A stretch of 64,000 bases of DNA from Arabidopsis thaliana (taxonomy: Eukaryota > Streptophyta > Magnoliopsida > Brassicales > Brassicaceae). The notes under the pieces were generated by a model. The model made no database searches. It saw nothing but the letters and a program-made list of their open reading frames with translations, and had not been told where the DNA came from. Within the stretch, counting starts at the first letter, position 1. Each line of letters begins with the position of its first letter. Made by a program: the position numbers and the translations under genes. Shown piece by piece: positions 49,641 through 64,000 of the stretch. The DNA lies in the NCBI RefSeq assembly GCF_000001735.4, contig NC_003076.8:19967835-20031834 (forward strand), written 5' to 3'.

Positions 49641-52456
49641 TATATCGTTGAAACCACCTACCGTAGCCTCCAGTCATGTCCATGCTTGGACTCGTGCCCC
49701 ACCGCCGCCACTACATCCGCATAATCCCTAACGCTAGTTAAAAAATGTTATAATCTTAGCTCTTTTGTTTTAATGGACTTACTATTACATTTAATTAAAC
49801 CATAACTCACTCTTTGCATGCCATTATACAGCTAACAAACTACTTCAATTTTGTAAGTTCTGACATTTTATACTAATTTACTAATTCCTTGTTCAAACAT
49901 TTTAACAATTTTATATTAATATGTTTGCAGATATATTATTGATCAGATTATACAACAATTTTTTCATACAAAACATTTGGGGCCTTGGGGAGTACACTTT
50001 TGTAATCAAAAGTTTCTTATAATCTAGACAAAAATATTTAGTTGGTGGAATTTTAAAATTAAGTTTGGTGGCATGTAAGAGTATTTACACATGAACCACT
50101 TCATGTCCGTTTAGTATAGTTGAAAGATTTATTATGGACTTAGACATTGGATCCCTCCAACTGTATTTTTAGTCATGAATGAGAATTATAAACGTTTGAT
50201 ATGGCAAAAATACACGTTTTATGCAAATTTTGAAGACTATTCTTGATTTCAGTCCTCTTTATTAGCATACATATATTTTGTAAGTAATTTTATGCACATA
50301 TGGTTAGATCAATGTATAGGCATGGGAAAAAACCACGCGAACAAGGTCGTGGTCAGACGAGGCAATGACACTATGAGCAAATAAATAACCCATAAATAAA
50401 CAGAGAGAAGTATATTTAGTTTATCAATTAGAATATCTATATAGAAACATTTACAGATTTAGTTATAAAGAAATTCAAAAATGAAACGTAAGACCTAATA
50501 AAGCTGTGAGACAGACAGAGAAGGTTGTCACGGGTCTCGAGCATCGATCGACTCTTTACCAAATTGGCCAATAATAAGCATCTAGTCATGTTGCCCATAC
50601 TTCTTTATTTATTTTCCTAATTGTTATTTGATTTATTGGTCTTCTTTATTATAAGTTTCTAACAGATCAGCTTATTGTTAGAGATATTCATCAATTATTA
50701 AATAATTGACCCATCAACATAACGACGCTCGTTTTCTTTTGTTTCGGGTATAGATACTTGTGGTCTAATACAACCAAATATTGCTTCTGTAATGAAAACA
50801 CTAGAACGAATTATTATTATTATTATAAGTATAAACCTGCTTGTAATTACTTTTCTCGTTCGAGTTATACTGGATACGAAAGTTTATGTAAATAGAAAGA
50901 TTTCAATTCCTTCTAACAACTTCTCATATATTCGTTGACAACGAATGACTATATACCATTCTGTCATTGACAAAGTTTTGACCGTTAACGGTAAACTGAT
51001 GGATAGTTATAACCAAAGTTCTCGTTTTACCTAATTAAAGACAAAAGAACAAATTGCACAAGGTAAGGTTGATGCAAACAAAAGCCAAAACATAAAGCTA
51101 CGGGAGAAAAAAAAGAAGACTTGTGAATATATAACGTAAAATAGGAATCTGAAATGGGATTGGTGGAATGATTATAAGTTTATAACTGTACGGTTCACAA
51201 GTGGTCTGAGCAACCAAAACAAGTTTTACAGACACGTGAGGCCCAACGAAAACACTCACTCGTGACCCTTACATTTTTACTTTTGTTCCAGAAGTAGCAG
51301 TTAATACTTTTTGTCTATCTATATACAAATTAGGGATTTTATTATTTATTGTTTTTTAAAAAGTAAAACAAGTTATTATTTTCGTTTTTGAAACATAACA
51401 ACTAAAAATTCGAATTTGAATGGCCACAACAAATAATCCGGATTTGAAAATTCTAAAGAAATTATAGTTTAACTTTCAACGTCTCTAGCAAACAAAACCC
51501 ATAAAATTAAGTATATACTAATTCTTTTTCAGTGTCTTTCTAATCAAACGTCGTGCAAAGTATTGGGGATATCTTATTTACATAGCAGCCTCAGATCAAT
51601 TATAGTTATATCAAATATGTTACCAATTATTCAAACATAATTTCAAGTTATGTGAAATAGTACATATAAACTACATAGTAGTTAGTAGAAATTAATTTGG
51701 ATAGTACAAGGTCGTACAGTATTTTACGTTTTCACTTTTATATTCACCCTAGATTAGATAAATTACTTATTTTTTTGTCAAAGTTGATAAAATACCCTTT
51801 TATTTATGTTTTTTTCTGTTGAAATTTATCTGGCAAGCGGATACTTTTACATGTTCGATGAGTGATACGAATTTGAAACTATAAACTATAGGTTGATGTT
51901 TAGATTTTATAATTAAAGAATTACGAGATTCAAAAATTAATATACAAACAACGGTTAAGATTTATAATGTTTGGATTGAAAATTTGGATTTTACTATTTA
52001 GGATTTAGATATATAAAAATTAACCATTCAAATGAAGAAAATGAACTGTGTTTATTTATAATGCACACATAAAAATTCCTAAAACAAGTGAAAGTTTCCG
52101 TGAAAATTTTCAAAAATTATAATCTTTGTTGTATATTACTTTTTTATGGCCTTTTTATTACTTGAAACATGCATATCCCACCTATGCTTAAATCTCTGAA
52201 ATAATGTATTTTATTTTATAAACAATTACATGCCAAAGTTTCTAGAACTAATTTTTTTTGAAATCATAAATGTTTTGTTGCATCACAAACGAAATTGTAA
52301 TAAACAAAACCCAAAAATAATAGTTTTTTTTTGTCATTTGTGAACAGTACCTTTGGTCAACTCATTAACATTTTCATGAAAATACTAATTACTGAACGGA
52401 CTATCAAAAAACTTTCGGTGGATAAATCATGTTATTTTACAAGTGTTACTTTAATT

Positions 52457-52460
<4 letters not shown>

Positions 52461-52506
<46 letters not shown>
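52461..52506. repeat. TA microsatellite, 23 units
   Basis: Uninterrupted TA repeat of 46 bases; expected to vary in length between accessions. Confidence 0.95.
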
Positions 52507-52508
<2 letters not shown>

Positions 52509-55500
52509 AGTGAATTACTTATCCGCTTATTTCTTTACATTTTAGGAAATTTTTATTTCGGGAGAAAATATTTGCTCATCCTACGAATACGCCGTTAGAG
52601 AAATCGTACGTTAAAAATCAAAAAGAAATAAACGTACATTTCCACCAATCATTGAATAAAGATTATAACATAGCAGAAAATTTGTATGCGTGTACGTATA
52701 AATGAGTACACCTATATGAGTATATGTAAGTAATTAGTTGGTTATTGGGTGATGTGATCGAGAGGCCAGAATTATATGCTTTTCTCACTTATAAATGTTT
52801 TTGGAAAAAACTTACAAAAAATTAAAAAAATATAACAGACATTCATATGAATATGATTCGATATGTCCGTTTCCGTTAACTTTCTTCTATGAAATTGATT
52901 ACGACATTACTGTGCCACGTCAGCCTCGCAATCCAGGTCAATTCGTGTCAATCCACACAAACAAATAATTTCTTACAAAAATAGTAATGAAAAGGACGTA
53001 ATCATGCATATCTAATTTATCTACATCTTATGGTGATTAATGATCGTATGTGTTTCTCTGTTTTTTTAATTAGACTGAAGAAATAGAAAGAAAAATATTT
53101 GAAAAAGTATACTAACAAGTCCAATTGTGTTGAATAGATCTGAACAACCGATAAAGATGTAGTCAAATATAAAATCATTACAAATTTTATATGAAGAGAT
53201 CGCATCTAATCATCCTCGAAACCGACAATTCAATCGGTTATTAATTATAACAAAAATAATTACTTCGAATCTCAATCCGAATAATTGATGCATCTTATAT
53301 ATTGATATTGTGGTGGATAAAATAAACAAACAATCGCATTAATGATGAACGGCTATACCTCTAGACAAACTTATACAAGTTGGAAGAAATTGAAGATAAT
53401 TTTGGATCAAAAAAAGTTTGTGGTTTTGCTTGGAGGCATTGCCAACTAACAATATCTGTCTCCATGTATCTCTCTATTCATATCCTCATATGCAATTATG
53501 CATGTACATGTACGTATACATTCATAGATATGCAGCATATGCTCTATATTGTATAGATCTTTAGCCCATAAGTTTCCTCCACATGAGACTAAACGTTGAT
53601 TTTGATAATAAAAGCGTAATTCATCTTTCAGAAAATTATTGAAGCAATAATACTAATTGAATTTTTGAAAATCTAGTTAGCTATCACCACTTATAGAGTT
53701 ATAGTATATACTTCAATATTGTAATTATTATGACATAAAATTGTGTTCATTAAATTGGCAACGTAACGTGACTTTGATGGAAGAATGCGTCTTCTTGTTT
53801 CCAACCTTCCAATGATATTAGACAGCTCTATCTCTATCTTAACGACTCATTTTCTTTCTTTGGATTGTATCACCCTCTATCCACACAACTCATCTCATCT
53901 AATCATTTTTTATATATCTGCATGAATCAAAATTTCGAAAAACAATTTCATAACATTTGCAAAAAAGGAATAATAAAAGAAATCACGTACATGTGTTAGT
54001 TTATGTAACAAATATACAACTTTGGTCTCCATAAACAGGACCATTAATTACAATTGTTTAACAAATCAAGGGAAAAAAAAACTGTACTGCGATCCCTTCT
54101 AAATTTACTTTCAAATGTGTAAAAATTTATCACATTGATGATCATCAAAATGCAATACTTACTATACCAAACAAGTTAAATAGTATGAATCTTCTGCTTA
54201 ACCCGCTTGTCTTTTAATCAGGCATATCTATAAAGTAATGTCTTTTTCTCACTTTAAATTCTATATTAGCAAGCTGGAAGTTATAATTTAATACAATTGT
54301 GTAAGACAAAAAAATGATCAACAGAAGAGATAAGGCAAAGGATGGGCCCGAAACAAGCCTAATTTGATAACAAATCTAAATTTGATCCATTTCATAAGAC
54401 TTCTAAACTTTTAGCCATCTGGGTAACATCATCAGTTGCAGTGTCATACTATCACTCAAATCCGATCCGAAGTTATATTCTTCTACACGATATGTCACAA
54501 GTTTGAAATTAATGCTCCATATGATATTTCAGGACTATTATAAGTTATCAAGAACAATTAAGAGAAAGCGAAAAGTAGTTAGTTAACCAATAAAAAAATA
54601 AAATTAAAGTAGATTGTAAAAGTTTAAAAAAAAAAGAGAGGATCAAAACATGACGAGGTTATTCAATCAAGAGCATTCGAGTAAAATATTCTAGCAATAA
54701 TTTGAAATCACATTATTATTATTGTTATTTTTAAATCCTTAGTCATATTATTTATGTGCCTTTTTGCCAATTAAGAAAATAGGTAAAAATTGTCAAAAAA
54801 AATTTTTATTGATATACGGTTAAAAACAGGTTAAAATTCCAAAAAAAAAAAACACACCACAAAACTAATTGAAATGAGAAAACAACTACAACTAAGAAAG
54901 CAAAAACTATAGAAGCAAGTTTACCACAATTTCAGCATACTTTCGAACGGTATACAAACTTCAAAAGTGTGCAGATTGTTGTTGGTTCTCCTTTGAAGAT
55001 TTTTATCAATCTTCAAAAGAGAGAAAGAAAAGCTTGGTGTTTCTAGAGATCTCTTCAAGTTCTTGTGAGAAAAGGCTCGAAAAATTGTGACAAATGCATC
55101 CAACAATTTGGTTTTAGTCCATGTAATTATTCTCATATTCTCCAAAGGAAACAGTCAGTGCACACTTGTGCACTTCCCCTTCTCTTTGCAAACAACACAA
55201 GAACTGGCCAACAGAAGTGTAGGCTAACATTCTCCTACACATAAACAATACGGGCAAAAGCCCAAACAAAAAGAAAGCCCAATAACTTAAATGAAAAGCC
55301 CAATATGTAAACTTGGAATTTTTTTGACATCAGACTTCATCAAGTGACGAAAAAAACAAAATTCTAATTTATAAATTTTAAACCATTTCTGTAGCAATTA
55401 AATAATTAACGAAGGTTCACCCAAACAAATCATATTTTAACTAATTTATAATAAGGTTTTCTTGAATTAATATTCCTTAGTTGCGCCGACAAATACACGA

Positions 55501-55879
55501 AATGAAAATATAAGTTTGTTATAAATTTGACGGATTTTAAATTAATTCGATGCATAAAATTTTCCTTTTTTTTTGCTTAATTTTGTTTTTGTTTTCTTCT
55601 CCAGTCAAAGAAAAGCTCTTTGCGCAACAAAATAACAGAAAACACAGAGACAAGTGAGAGAAACTACTAGAGAGAAGAATGTCAAGCTTTCTTGGTTCTA
55701 CGTTAATGGAGGTTTCGAGTTTCTGTTGATTTCTTTTCAACCTCAAGTAAACTTCAAATCTCCTCCGTCTACTTCTGTATCTCTTCTTCTTCCTCCAAAA
55801 ACCCTGAATTTCGCTCCCTCTGACCACCGTACTGACTTTACCGGCTCCATTCGGTGATCTACGGAGGTGATAGCTAGCT

Positions 55880-58800
55880 ATGGCCACTCGGGGAAACACC
55901 AATTCAATGCAGGTCTGTCTCTTAGCTCTATCTTTGCATTGTTGCTTATCTTCTTGTTCGTTAGTCTGCGCGAAGATGTCACTGAGAGTTCGAGTGCTCG
56001 CGGATCATAACTAGTAATGTATTGATCTTTCTTGGTTCAATTGCGAATCAATTCACTAGTGATGGTGTTTTTAGAGGATCTCAAAGATGGGATTCACTGG
56101 ATTTGCGTTTTGTTGGTAGTGTAGGAGAGGAGATAACTGATACTATTTGATAAAATCTTTGAGATTCATGAGTTTATTTCCAATTGGATCTTTACATGTA
56201 TTCAGAAACCACAAGAAAATGATTATACTTGCCATTGTTACTATTGTTGTTCAGAGAGTGAAGGTTTATCGTTTGAATGAAGATGGTCAATGGGATGATA
56301 AAGGAACTGGACACATTACTATGGATTATATGGAGGTTTGTTCTCATTCCTGGATCCCTCCTGCGGGCCAGCACTGCGCATTCTGGAAAATTACTTGTAG
56401 CTAAATGGAAACGCTAAAACATGCAGCGATCGGAAGTATTCAATCTTTATGTAATTGATGAAGATGATAATGCGACATTGCTTGCACACCGCATCAGCAT
56501 TGATAATATCTACAAGCAGCAAGACGGTAACCTTTGTGTGTTATGGTTTTATTAACTATTATGTCTTCGGTCCACGGTTTGTTTACATAAGTGGTGTCAA
56601 TGTACAGACTCAATTATCTCATGGATTGACCCACAACACTCAGCACAATTGGCTTTGAGCTTTCAAGAGACTGCAGGATGCACGATCGTATGGTGAGTGA
56701 CAAAAAATATCTTCCATTCTACGGATCATTCTACTGACTACAAAAATGGTGCTTCATCCTATGCAGGAATCAAATATCCAGTATGCAACGGATTCTACAT
56801 TTCGATTCTCTGAACAGTAAGAGATTTTTCCTGATCAAATATATAGTATTTGTCAAACTTTCATATCAGTCTGATATTCTGCTTTTTCATTTTCTTATTA
56901 TATATATATGGTCTGTTCAATGTGTCATAGGACTGACCGACTGAGTTTGAGGTTTGCATATATTAGTTCATAGAGTTTTCAGATTTCTGTGGCCAATTGC
57001 TCATTTCCATCTGTGAACAGTTGGACTTTAGAATATCTGAAAAGAAATAATTTGTTTTAGAACTTTTATGAAGATGAAACTTTTGATCTACTAGCATTTT
57101 TTCTATTATAGTAGTCATGATTGTTGTATTTGAATATAATCATATAATGACTGTACCTTTTTGTTTTAGGACTTTCATGGTGATTAAACCTTTTGATCGC
57201 TTTCCAAGTATTGTTTTCTATGTAACGGTCACAAATTTTGTATTTGACAACATAATCATCTTTGCTTGAACAGGCGAAGCGTTTCACAATGTGATCAGTG
57301 AGTTGAAGGAGCTTCCTGATGTCAACATTTCTAATCTTCCCCTAATACTCAAGGTTCAAAGATAATAATGATCTTGTGATTTCTCTGCTCGTGGTTAGCT
57401 TAGAGCTCCGTTGTGTTGATAATTGCAACTTACCAGCCTTAACTGTAATATCTATCGTAAGGGTTCGACTATAAGTTTATATTTTTCTCTTGATTGCTTT
57501 TGGATGCCTACTTTTTTATTACTCTCATTGTCTTTTCATCGTCCAGAGTGCTACCGATTTTTCAAAGTTTCTTTTCATAGTTTGTATCTCCCAGAACTGC
57601 GATTGTTTGTTCTCATCTTTATTTACGCTCTCAATGCATTTACGTGAATACGTAGAAATTTTCTTGTGTTAAACGGTGCCCTTTATTGTCCTGATTTTTC
57701 ATTATAGGTCTCTATTTTGTCGAGGACTTAATGTATTTGTTTCACTCTTCCCTGCAGGTTGTTGCTGACTATGGCAACACAGATCAGATGCGATTAACCG
57801 AACTTATGCTGAAGAATGTAAGTATTAAGTGCATTCCAAAGTTCTAATGTTTCTTTTTGTAAGAAATAATTGAGTTTTCATTCTTTCTCTCTCTCTGTGA
57901 AAACTTTTACCAAGCACACCCTCCTTAACCTACTTTTTTCACACTTACAGCAGGGTGCTTTCTTTCAGAAATTGATCGATGTATTTGATGACTGTGAGAA
58001 TCGGAAAGATATTGATGGCCTTCATATGATGTTCAATATTGTCAAAGAAATCAGTTAGTAATTACATCTCAACATCATTTTTTCTTACCTAAGCTTCTGG
58101 ATTTTATGTAATGAGCAGCATTTCTTGTTTTTACTGCAGTTTCGGTCAACAATTATCAGATCCTGGAGATTATCTTAGGGGATCAACTGTTCATGAAAAT
58201 TTTCGGGTGCCTTGAGTGTAAGCTTCAAGACTCTGGTAGAATGTTGATCATTATAAGTTTCAGTGACGACGAAGGGCATGACCAGTAGGATGTAGCTGTT
58301 TTGTATCTAGGGATAGTGTGAGCGTTTAATTATCTCATGTGGACTTGTACTGAGAACTTCTCACCTGTGGAGAGTAAAAAATTTACGTGCATTTGGAACC
58401 GCAAATATTATAGGCCAATGTATGCATTTTGTTTCTTGCCCTATTCGTAATCTTTGATGCTAAAGAATGCTGTGTGTTTTGTTTTTCCACACAGATGATC
58501 CCGATGTTCCCCAATCTAAAGATCACCGGACTTCTCTGAGAAAGAATGTTGTTTTTGTGGAGGTAATATAATGTTCTCGTATGTTCATGATTCCATGTAC
58601 TTATGGACCAGTTAGCACAAACTGAGCTTAGGGAACACATTATTTCAATAAGAATTACTGGTGACACATTCTGTAGGATATTTGTAGAAAAAGTTCTAAC
58701 TTGAAAACATTGTTATTAAAACCCCACAATTGTTTGCAGGATATACCAATTAAGAATCCCCTGGTTCTGTCGAAGATACACCAAACATACAGAATTGATT

Positions 58801-61800
58801 TTCTGAAGGTTCAATCCCATGAACTCTCCTGAAAACATTTTACTGATTTATTTTTCTGTGGTTTTTGGTCTCACCTTTTCCTCAAATCTTTGCAGGATGT
58901 TGTTTTGACGGATGTACTAGATGTTGCTACATCCGCATTCCTAGATTCAGTAATCAATGCAAACAAAGCTACTGTAAGTCATCCAAATAAACAATCTCAA
59001 ACTTAACGCATTGAATGCAACATTTATGCATCCCATATGTTGCTTTATTAATGACTATGTTCTGCAGGTTCTTACACTACTGAAGGATGACATCCAAGAG
59101 TCATTTGCAAGGTTACGGTCACCTTCTACATCTGACGAATCAAGGAATAATTTGGTATTTCCGCTTCATGAGGCATCCATCATTTTCTTGAGATTATGGT
59201 CTTTTTGTAATTCATGGAGTAATGTATGGAAATGGTTATTTTAGTTGAAATCCATGTAGACGTTCTTTGATTTTGGGCAGGGTCCTGTCATTTAGGTTCT
59301 TAGATGAAAGAGTTCCAAACATTTGTGTCTGCACGCGTATTCAGATATTGAGGCATTGGTCATAGTCAAAATTCATTGAAGGGATTGCAGTTTAATTCAG
59401 GCATTTGGTTGAAGAAACTAGAGCTAATCTTGTATAGACGCATACAATATATCTTTGCCAAAACCATAGTGTTTCCTGGGTGAGTTAGACTGATGTGTTT
59501 TTAATTCTTCAAAAAATAGGTGTACTTCTTGCTCGAATTTTGTAGTTTATGCACGAAAGAGAAGAATGTATCAGTCTTGAGGTACTTACTTTTCAGAAAC
59601 TAATTCTATTGTTAGTACTGAGAAATAGTCTTTTGAAATGGATATGTAGCAGCTATTGAATTATCATTTGTGGATTATCAATTCAGTGCAGTTGAGAATG
59701 TTGTCAATTTCTGTATCTTACGTGGGGTGCTTGTCTATTTACTTATCGTGTAGGGAACTTATCAGAGTCGGTCTTTTTGACATCATTGCAGAAGTCTTGA
59801 TGAGTTCAGATAAGAAACTCGTATTAATGGGGTATATTATATTACCTTTAGCCACTTATATATGATAGATTGGTCGTCAATTTTTTGTTATTATTGTCTT
59901 ATGCCCTCAGTACATGATACTCACTATAATTATTGTTTGATGGATGCAGGGCAAAAATCCTTAGTGTTTTGTTGGCTCAAGATTCCATCCGCTTATGCTC
60001 TTATGTTGTTCGACCAGAAACTTACCTCCTTGGTCTCTTGGTATATTTTCTTTAGCTATTGTTCTCTTTTGGATTGTTTGTCTTTTCAGCTACGAGGCCG
60101 TTCCTGTTTCTTTCTATATTAGAATGGAGTGATAATTGGTTTTCGTGATGTGCAATAGGTTAAGGGAATGATGGAAGATTTTGGTGATGAGATGGAATCG
60201 CTGTTTGTGGACATTATTCAAAATGTATTGGGATGTGGTGGAGCTCAGGTCTCTGATAAGAAGACGAATATGGTATTTTCCCCTTTTTATATGTACCATT
60301 GTAAGAAAATGTCATAGTCAAATAAGGTCTGATGGTTATAGTTGCACGTAACAATTAGCAGAAGAAAAATAATAAAAAATGTTTCTCACAGAGTAAGTTT
60401 TTCTTGCCTTGTATTGATAGTTCTTCGATACATATCTGCTAGAATGGTTGGTATAAGATCCGTAATTCTTCTTTTTATTGAACTACAATACATCTTGATT
60501 TCTATTAAGAGTTCTTTGATAAATTTTTCAATTTCGCAGCAAAGGATCATTTGGGATATTTTCTGTGAGAAGCATCTACCTGAATTAGTTGATTTCATAA
60601 TGGCCTCATGTCCTGAAAGACCTGGCGATACATCTGAAGGTGCATTCGTAAGAGTTGGCAGCCATCGTGGAACAAAGCCGGGAATCCTATTGCGCATTTG
60701 TGAATTGCTGTGCTCTTGCGTTCAGCTGGATCCATCCAGGACAAAGTAACCTTTATGATGATTATCACATTATTTCTGTTTTAGTGTATCACTACAGTAG
60801 CCATCTAATATTCTTGTGCATTTACTTCTCTTGTCTGCTACGTGCAGTTTTCTCCATAACAGTGTGATAGAAAAGGTTTTGCTTCTCACTCGAAGAAAGG
60901 AAAAAACCCTAGTGGCTGCAGCTGTTCGATTTGTCCGCACTCTCCTCTCTGTCCATGTAAGTAAAGTAGTCTTCGATCAGCATTTTTTCTTATAGGCTCA
61001 TCTGTGCATTCTCTCTTGAGAATGAATTAGACAATTGATTCTATAATGGCTAGAAAATGTTCTCGGATGACAATAAGTCTTTAGGTAAGTTATGCAATTT
61101 CTAAAATATTGTTCTATTTCAGAATGATAATGTCCAGAGTTACATTGTTGAGAACAACACGCTGAAACCGATTATCGAAGTTTTTGTTGCTAATCGTCAT
61201 CGGGACAACCTGATGACTGCTGCTGTGTTGGAGCTTCTTGAGCACATACGCAAGGTTCCTATTATTTCATCCTTTTCTTCACTGTTTCTTTGGGGTGTTC
61301 CTCTGTACATAATACATATTACTGTTTTGTGTGCAGGAATATGCAGTGTTGGTCAAATACGTAGGTGATACATTTTGGGACCAGCTAGCTCCATTTGAGA
61401 ACCTGCGTTCCATCAAGGATTTGAAAACGAAATATGAGAAGGTATCATTCTTCGATCTAACTTCTACTTTGAAAAGTTTTCCTAAACTATTCTTTGTTTA
61501 ACAATGTGTCAATGTTGTCTTAGGGACCAAAGAGCACCACTGATGATGAATCTGATATGAGACAAGATGGGCGTGCTCTGGATGAAAAAAAGCCAGCTTC
61601 TGCTTCCAGTACACAGATGGAAGAAGCTGATCCCCATAATTCCAATGCCACAGCTGCAAGTTCTGCTTCTAGCACACAGATGGAAGATGCTGAGCCCTAT
61701 AATCCTGATGTCACAGCTGCAAGTTCTACTTGTAGCACACAGATGGAAGTAGCTGAGCCCTATAATCCTGGTGTCACCGCTGCAAGTTCTACTTCTAGCA

Positions 61801-62226
61801 CACAGATGGAAGAAGCTGATCCCTATAATCCTGATGTCACAGCTGCAAGTTCTACTTCTATCACACCGATGGAAGTAGCTGAGCCCTATAATCCTGATGT
61901 CACAGCTGCAAGTTCTACTTCTATCACACCGATGGAAGTAGCTGAGCCCTATAATCCTGGTGTCACAGCTGCAAGTTCTGTTTCTCCGAGGTATTTGTTT
62001 CTGGTTTCTCTCGATAGAAATTCATTAGAAGCAACAAATATAGTTAATAGATTTGCTTTCTGTTTTCTATTAATCATATAGCAAGAGGTCTGGAGGTTTG
62101 GTTGATTATGAGGATGACGAAGATGAGCTAGAGAAGAGTAAAAGACAGAAGCTCAGTTCAACAAGTGAAGGAAATAAGAACACCCCAGAACAAGGTGGTG
62201 AAGCTAAGGAACCTGGAGAACTCTAA
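55880..62226 (+). CDS. SMEK/PP4R3-like regulatory subunit of protein phosphatase 4
   Basis: 23 exons assemble into one 826-aa frame with GT-AG sites throughout: 55880-55912, 56255-56335, 56427-56526, 56608-56692, 56767-56816, 57274-57353, 57758-57817, 57951-58053, 58140-58217, 58495-58562, 58740-58808, 58896-58973, 59068-59154, 59520-59581, 59754-59831, 59950-60040, 60159-60272, 60540-60745, 60848-60956, 61123-61254, 61337-61441, 61524-61990 and 62082-62226. The N-terminus is an EVH1/PH-like domain ([20 protein letters not shown]). The helical SMEK core follows ([44 protein letters not shown]). Exon 22 encodes a 125-residue repeat. The acidic tail ([16 protein letters not shown]) is typical of SMEK proteins. 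PP4R3 recruits substrates to PP4 in the nucleus. Arabidopsis SMEK1/PSY2L is, as I recall, At3g06670, so this would be a paralogue. The exon 17 end (60248 or 60272) and the exon 8 acceptor (57951 or 57954) are ambiguous but both in frame. Confidence 0.82.
61596..61970 (+). repeat. coding 63-bp minisatellite, six units
   Basis: Six head-to-tail copies (the first 60 bp, five of 63 bp) encode residues 648-772 of the SMEK-like protein, consensus [21 protein letters not shown]. Later units are nearly identical while the first is the most diverged, suggesting growth toward the 3' side. The array lies between the folded SMEK core and the acidic tail. Confidence 0.93.

Positions 62227-64000
<1,774 letters not shown>

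Larger units (their letters stand above)
48826..55879. other. 7-kb gene-free stretch
   Basis: BXL1 promoter at left, promoter of the SMEK-like gene at right. It includes a 35-bp duplication at about 49572-49640, a TTA-type run near 50811-50826, and a long TA microsatellite at 52461-52506. The segment at about 54900-55330 is less AT-rich and has a different texture, ending in several GCCCA motifs. Only short frames (60-120 codons) occur, none with recognisable domains. No tRNA identified. Confidence 0.5.

Overview
The window is a stretch of plant nuclear euchromatin. AT-rich intergenic DNA separates genes whose exons join cleanly at GT-AG (one GC-AG) introns. Several predicted proteins match Arabidopsis thaliana proteins I recognise, in their known chromosome order: COBL9, RLP56, GATA16, IMPA-5, MYB111, TBL4, BXL1. 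I therefore read it as A. thaliana chromosome 5 around At5g49270-At5g49400. This identification rests on recalled protein families and lengths, not on a search.

Layout: 1-4.2 kb is gene-free with two probable MITE-type transposon remnants. COBL9 (minus, 2 exons) lies at 4.2-6.6 kb and a single-exon proline/tyrosine-rich cell-wall protein (minus) at 9.0-9.5 kb. RLP56, a leucine-rich-repeat receptor-like protein (plus, 6 exons), lies at 12.3-16.0 kb and GATA16 (minus) at 17.0-17.6 kb. From 18.9 to 26.7 kb is an importin-alpha cluster, all on the minus strand. It holds a broken 3' copy with two stop codons, a second copy that is still open but has lost the IBB domain and the NLS-binding residues, a relic of a GATA16 duplicate, and intact IMPA-5. 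A DUF1218 membrane protein (minus) lies at 27.2-28.4 kb and MYB111 (minus) at 31.3-33.5 kb. A gene-free 6 kb stretch is followed by TBL4 (minus, 39.5-41.2 kb), a secreted glycine-rich/cysteine-rich protein (minus, 42.0-43.3 kb) and BXL1 (minus, 44.3-48.8 kb). After 7 kb without a gene come a 23-exon SMEK/PP4R3-like phosphatase-4 regulatory subunit (plus, 55.9-62.2 kb) and the 5' part of a ZCCHC10-like zinc-knuckle protein (plus, from 63.3 kb, running off the end).

There is no operon logic. Several neighbours act in the cell wall or at the cell surface (COBL9, the proline-rich protein, TBL4, the glycine-rich protein, BXL1), but nothing in the sequence shows that they are co-regulated. The most unusual region is 17-26.7 kb, a tandemly duplicated GATA-plus-importin-alpha block caught at different stages of decay. 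It includes an ORF-preserving importin-alpha derivative without its import-receptor signature residues, and a perfect 58-bp inverted repeat just downstream of IMPA-5.
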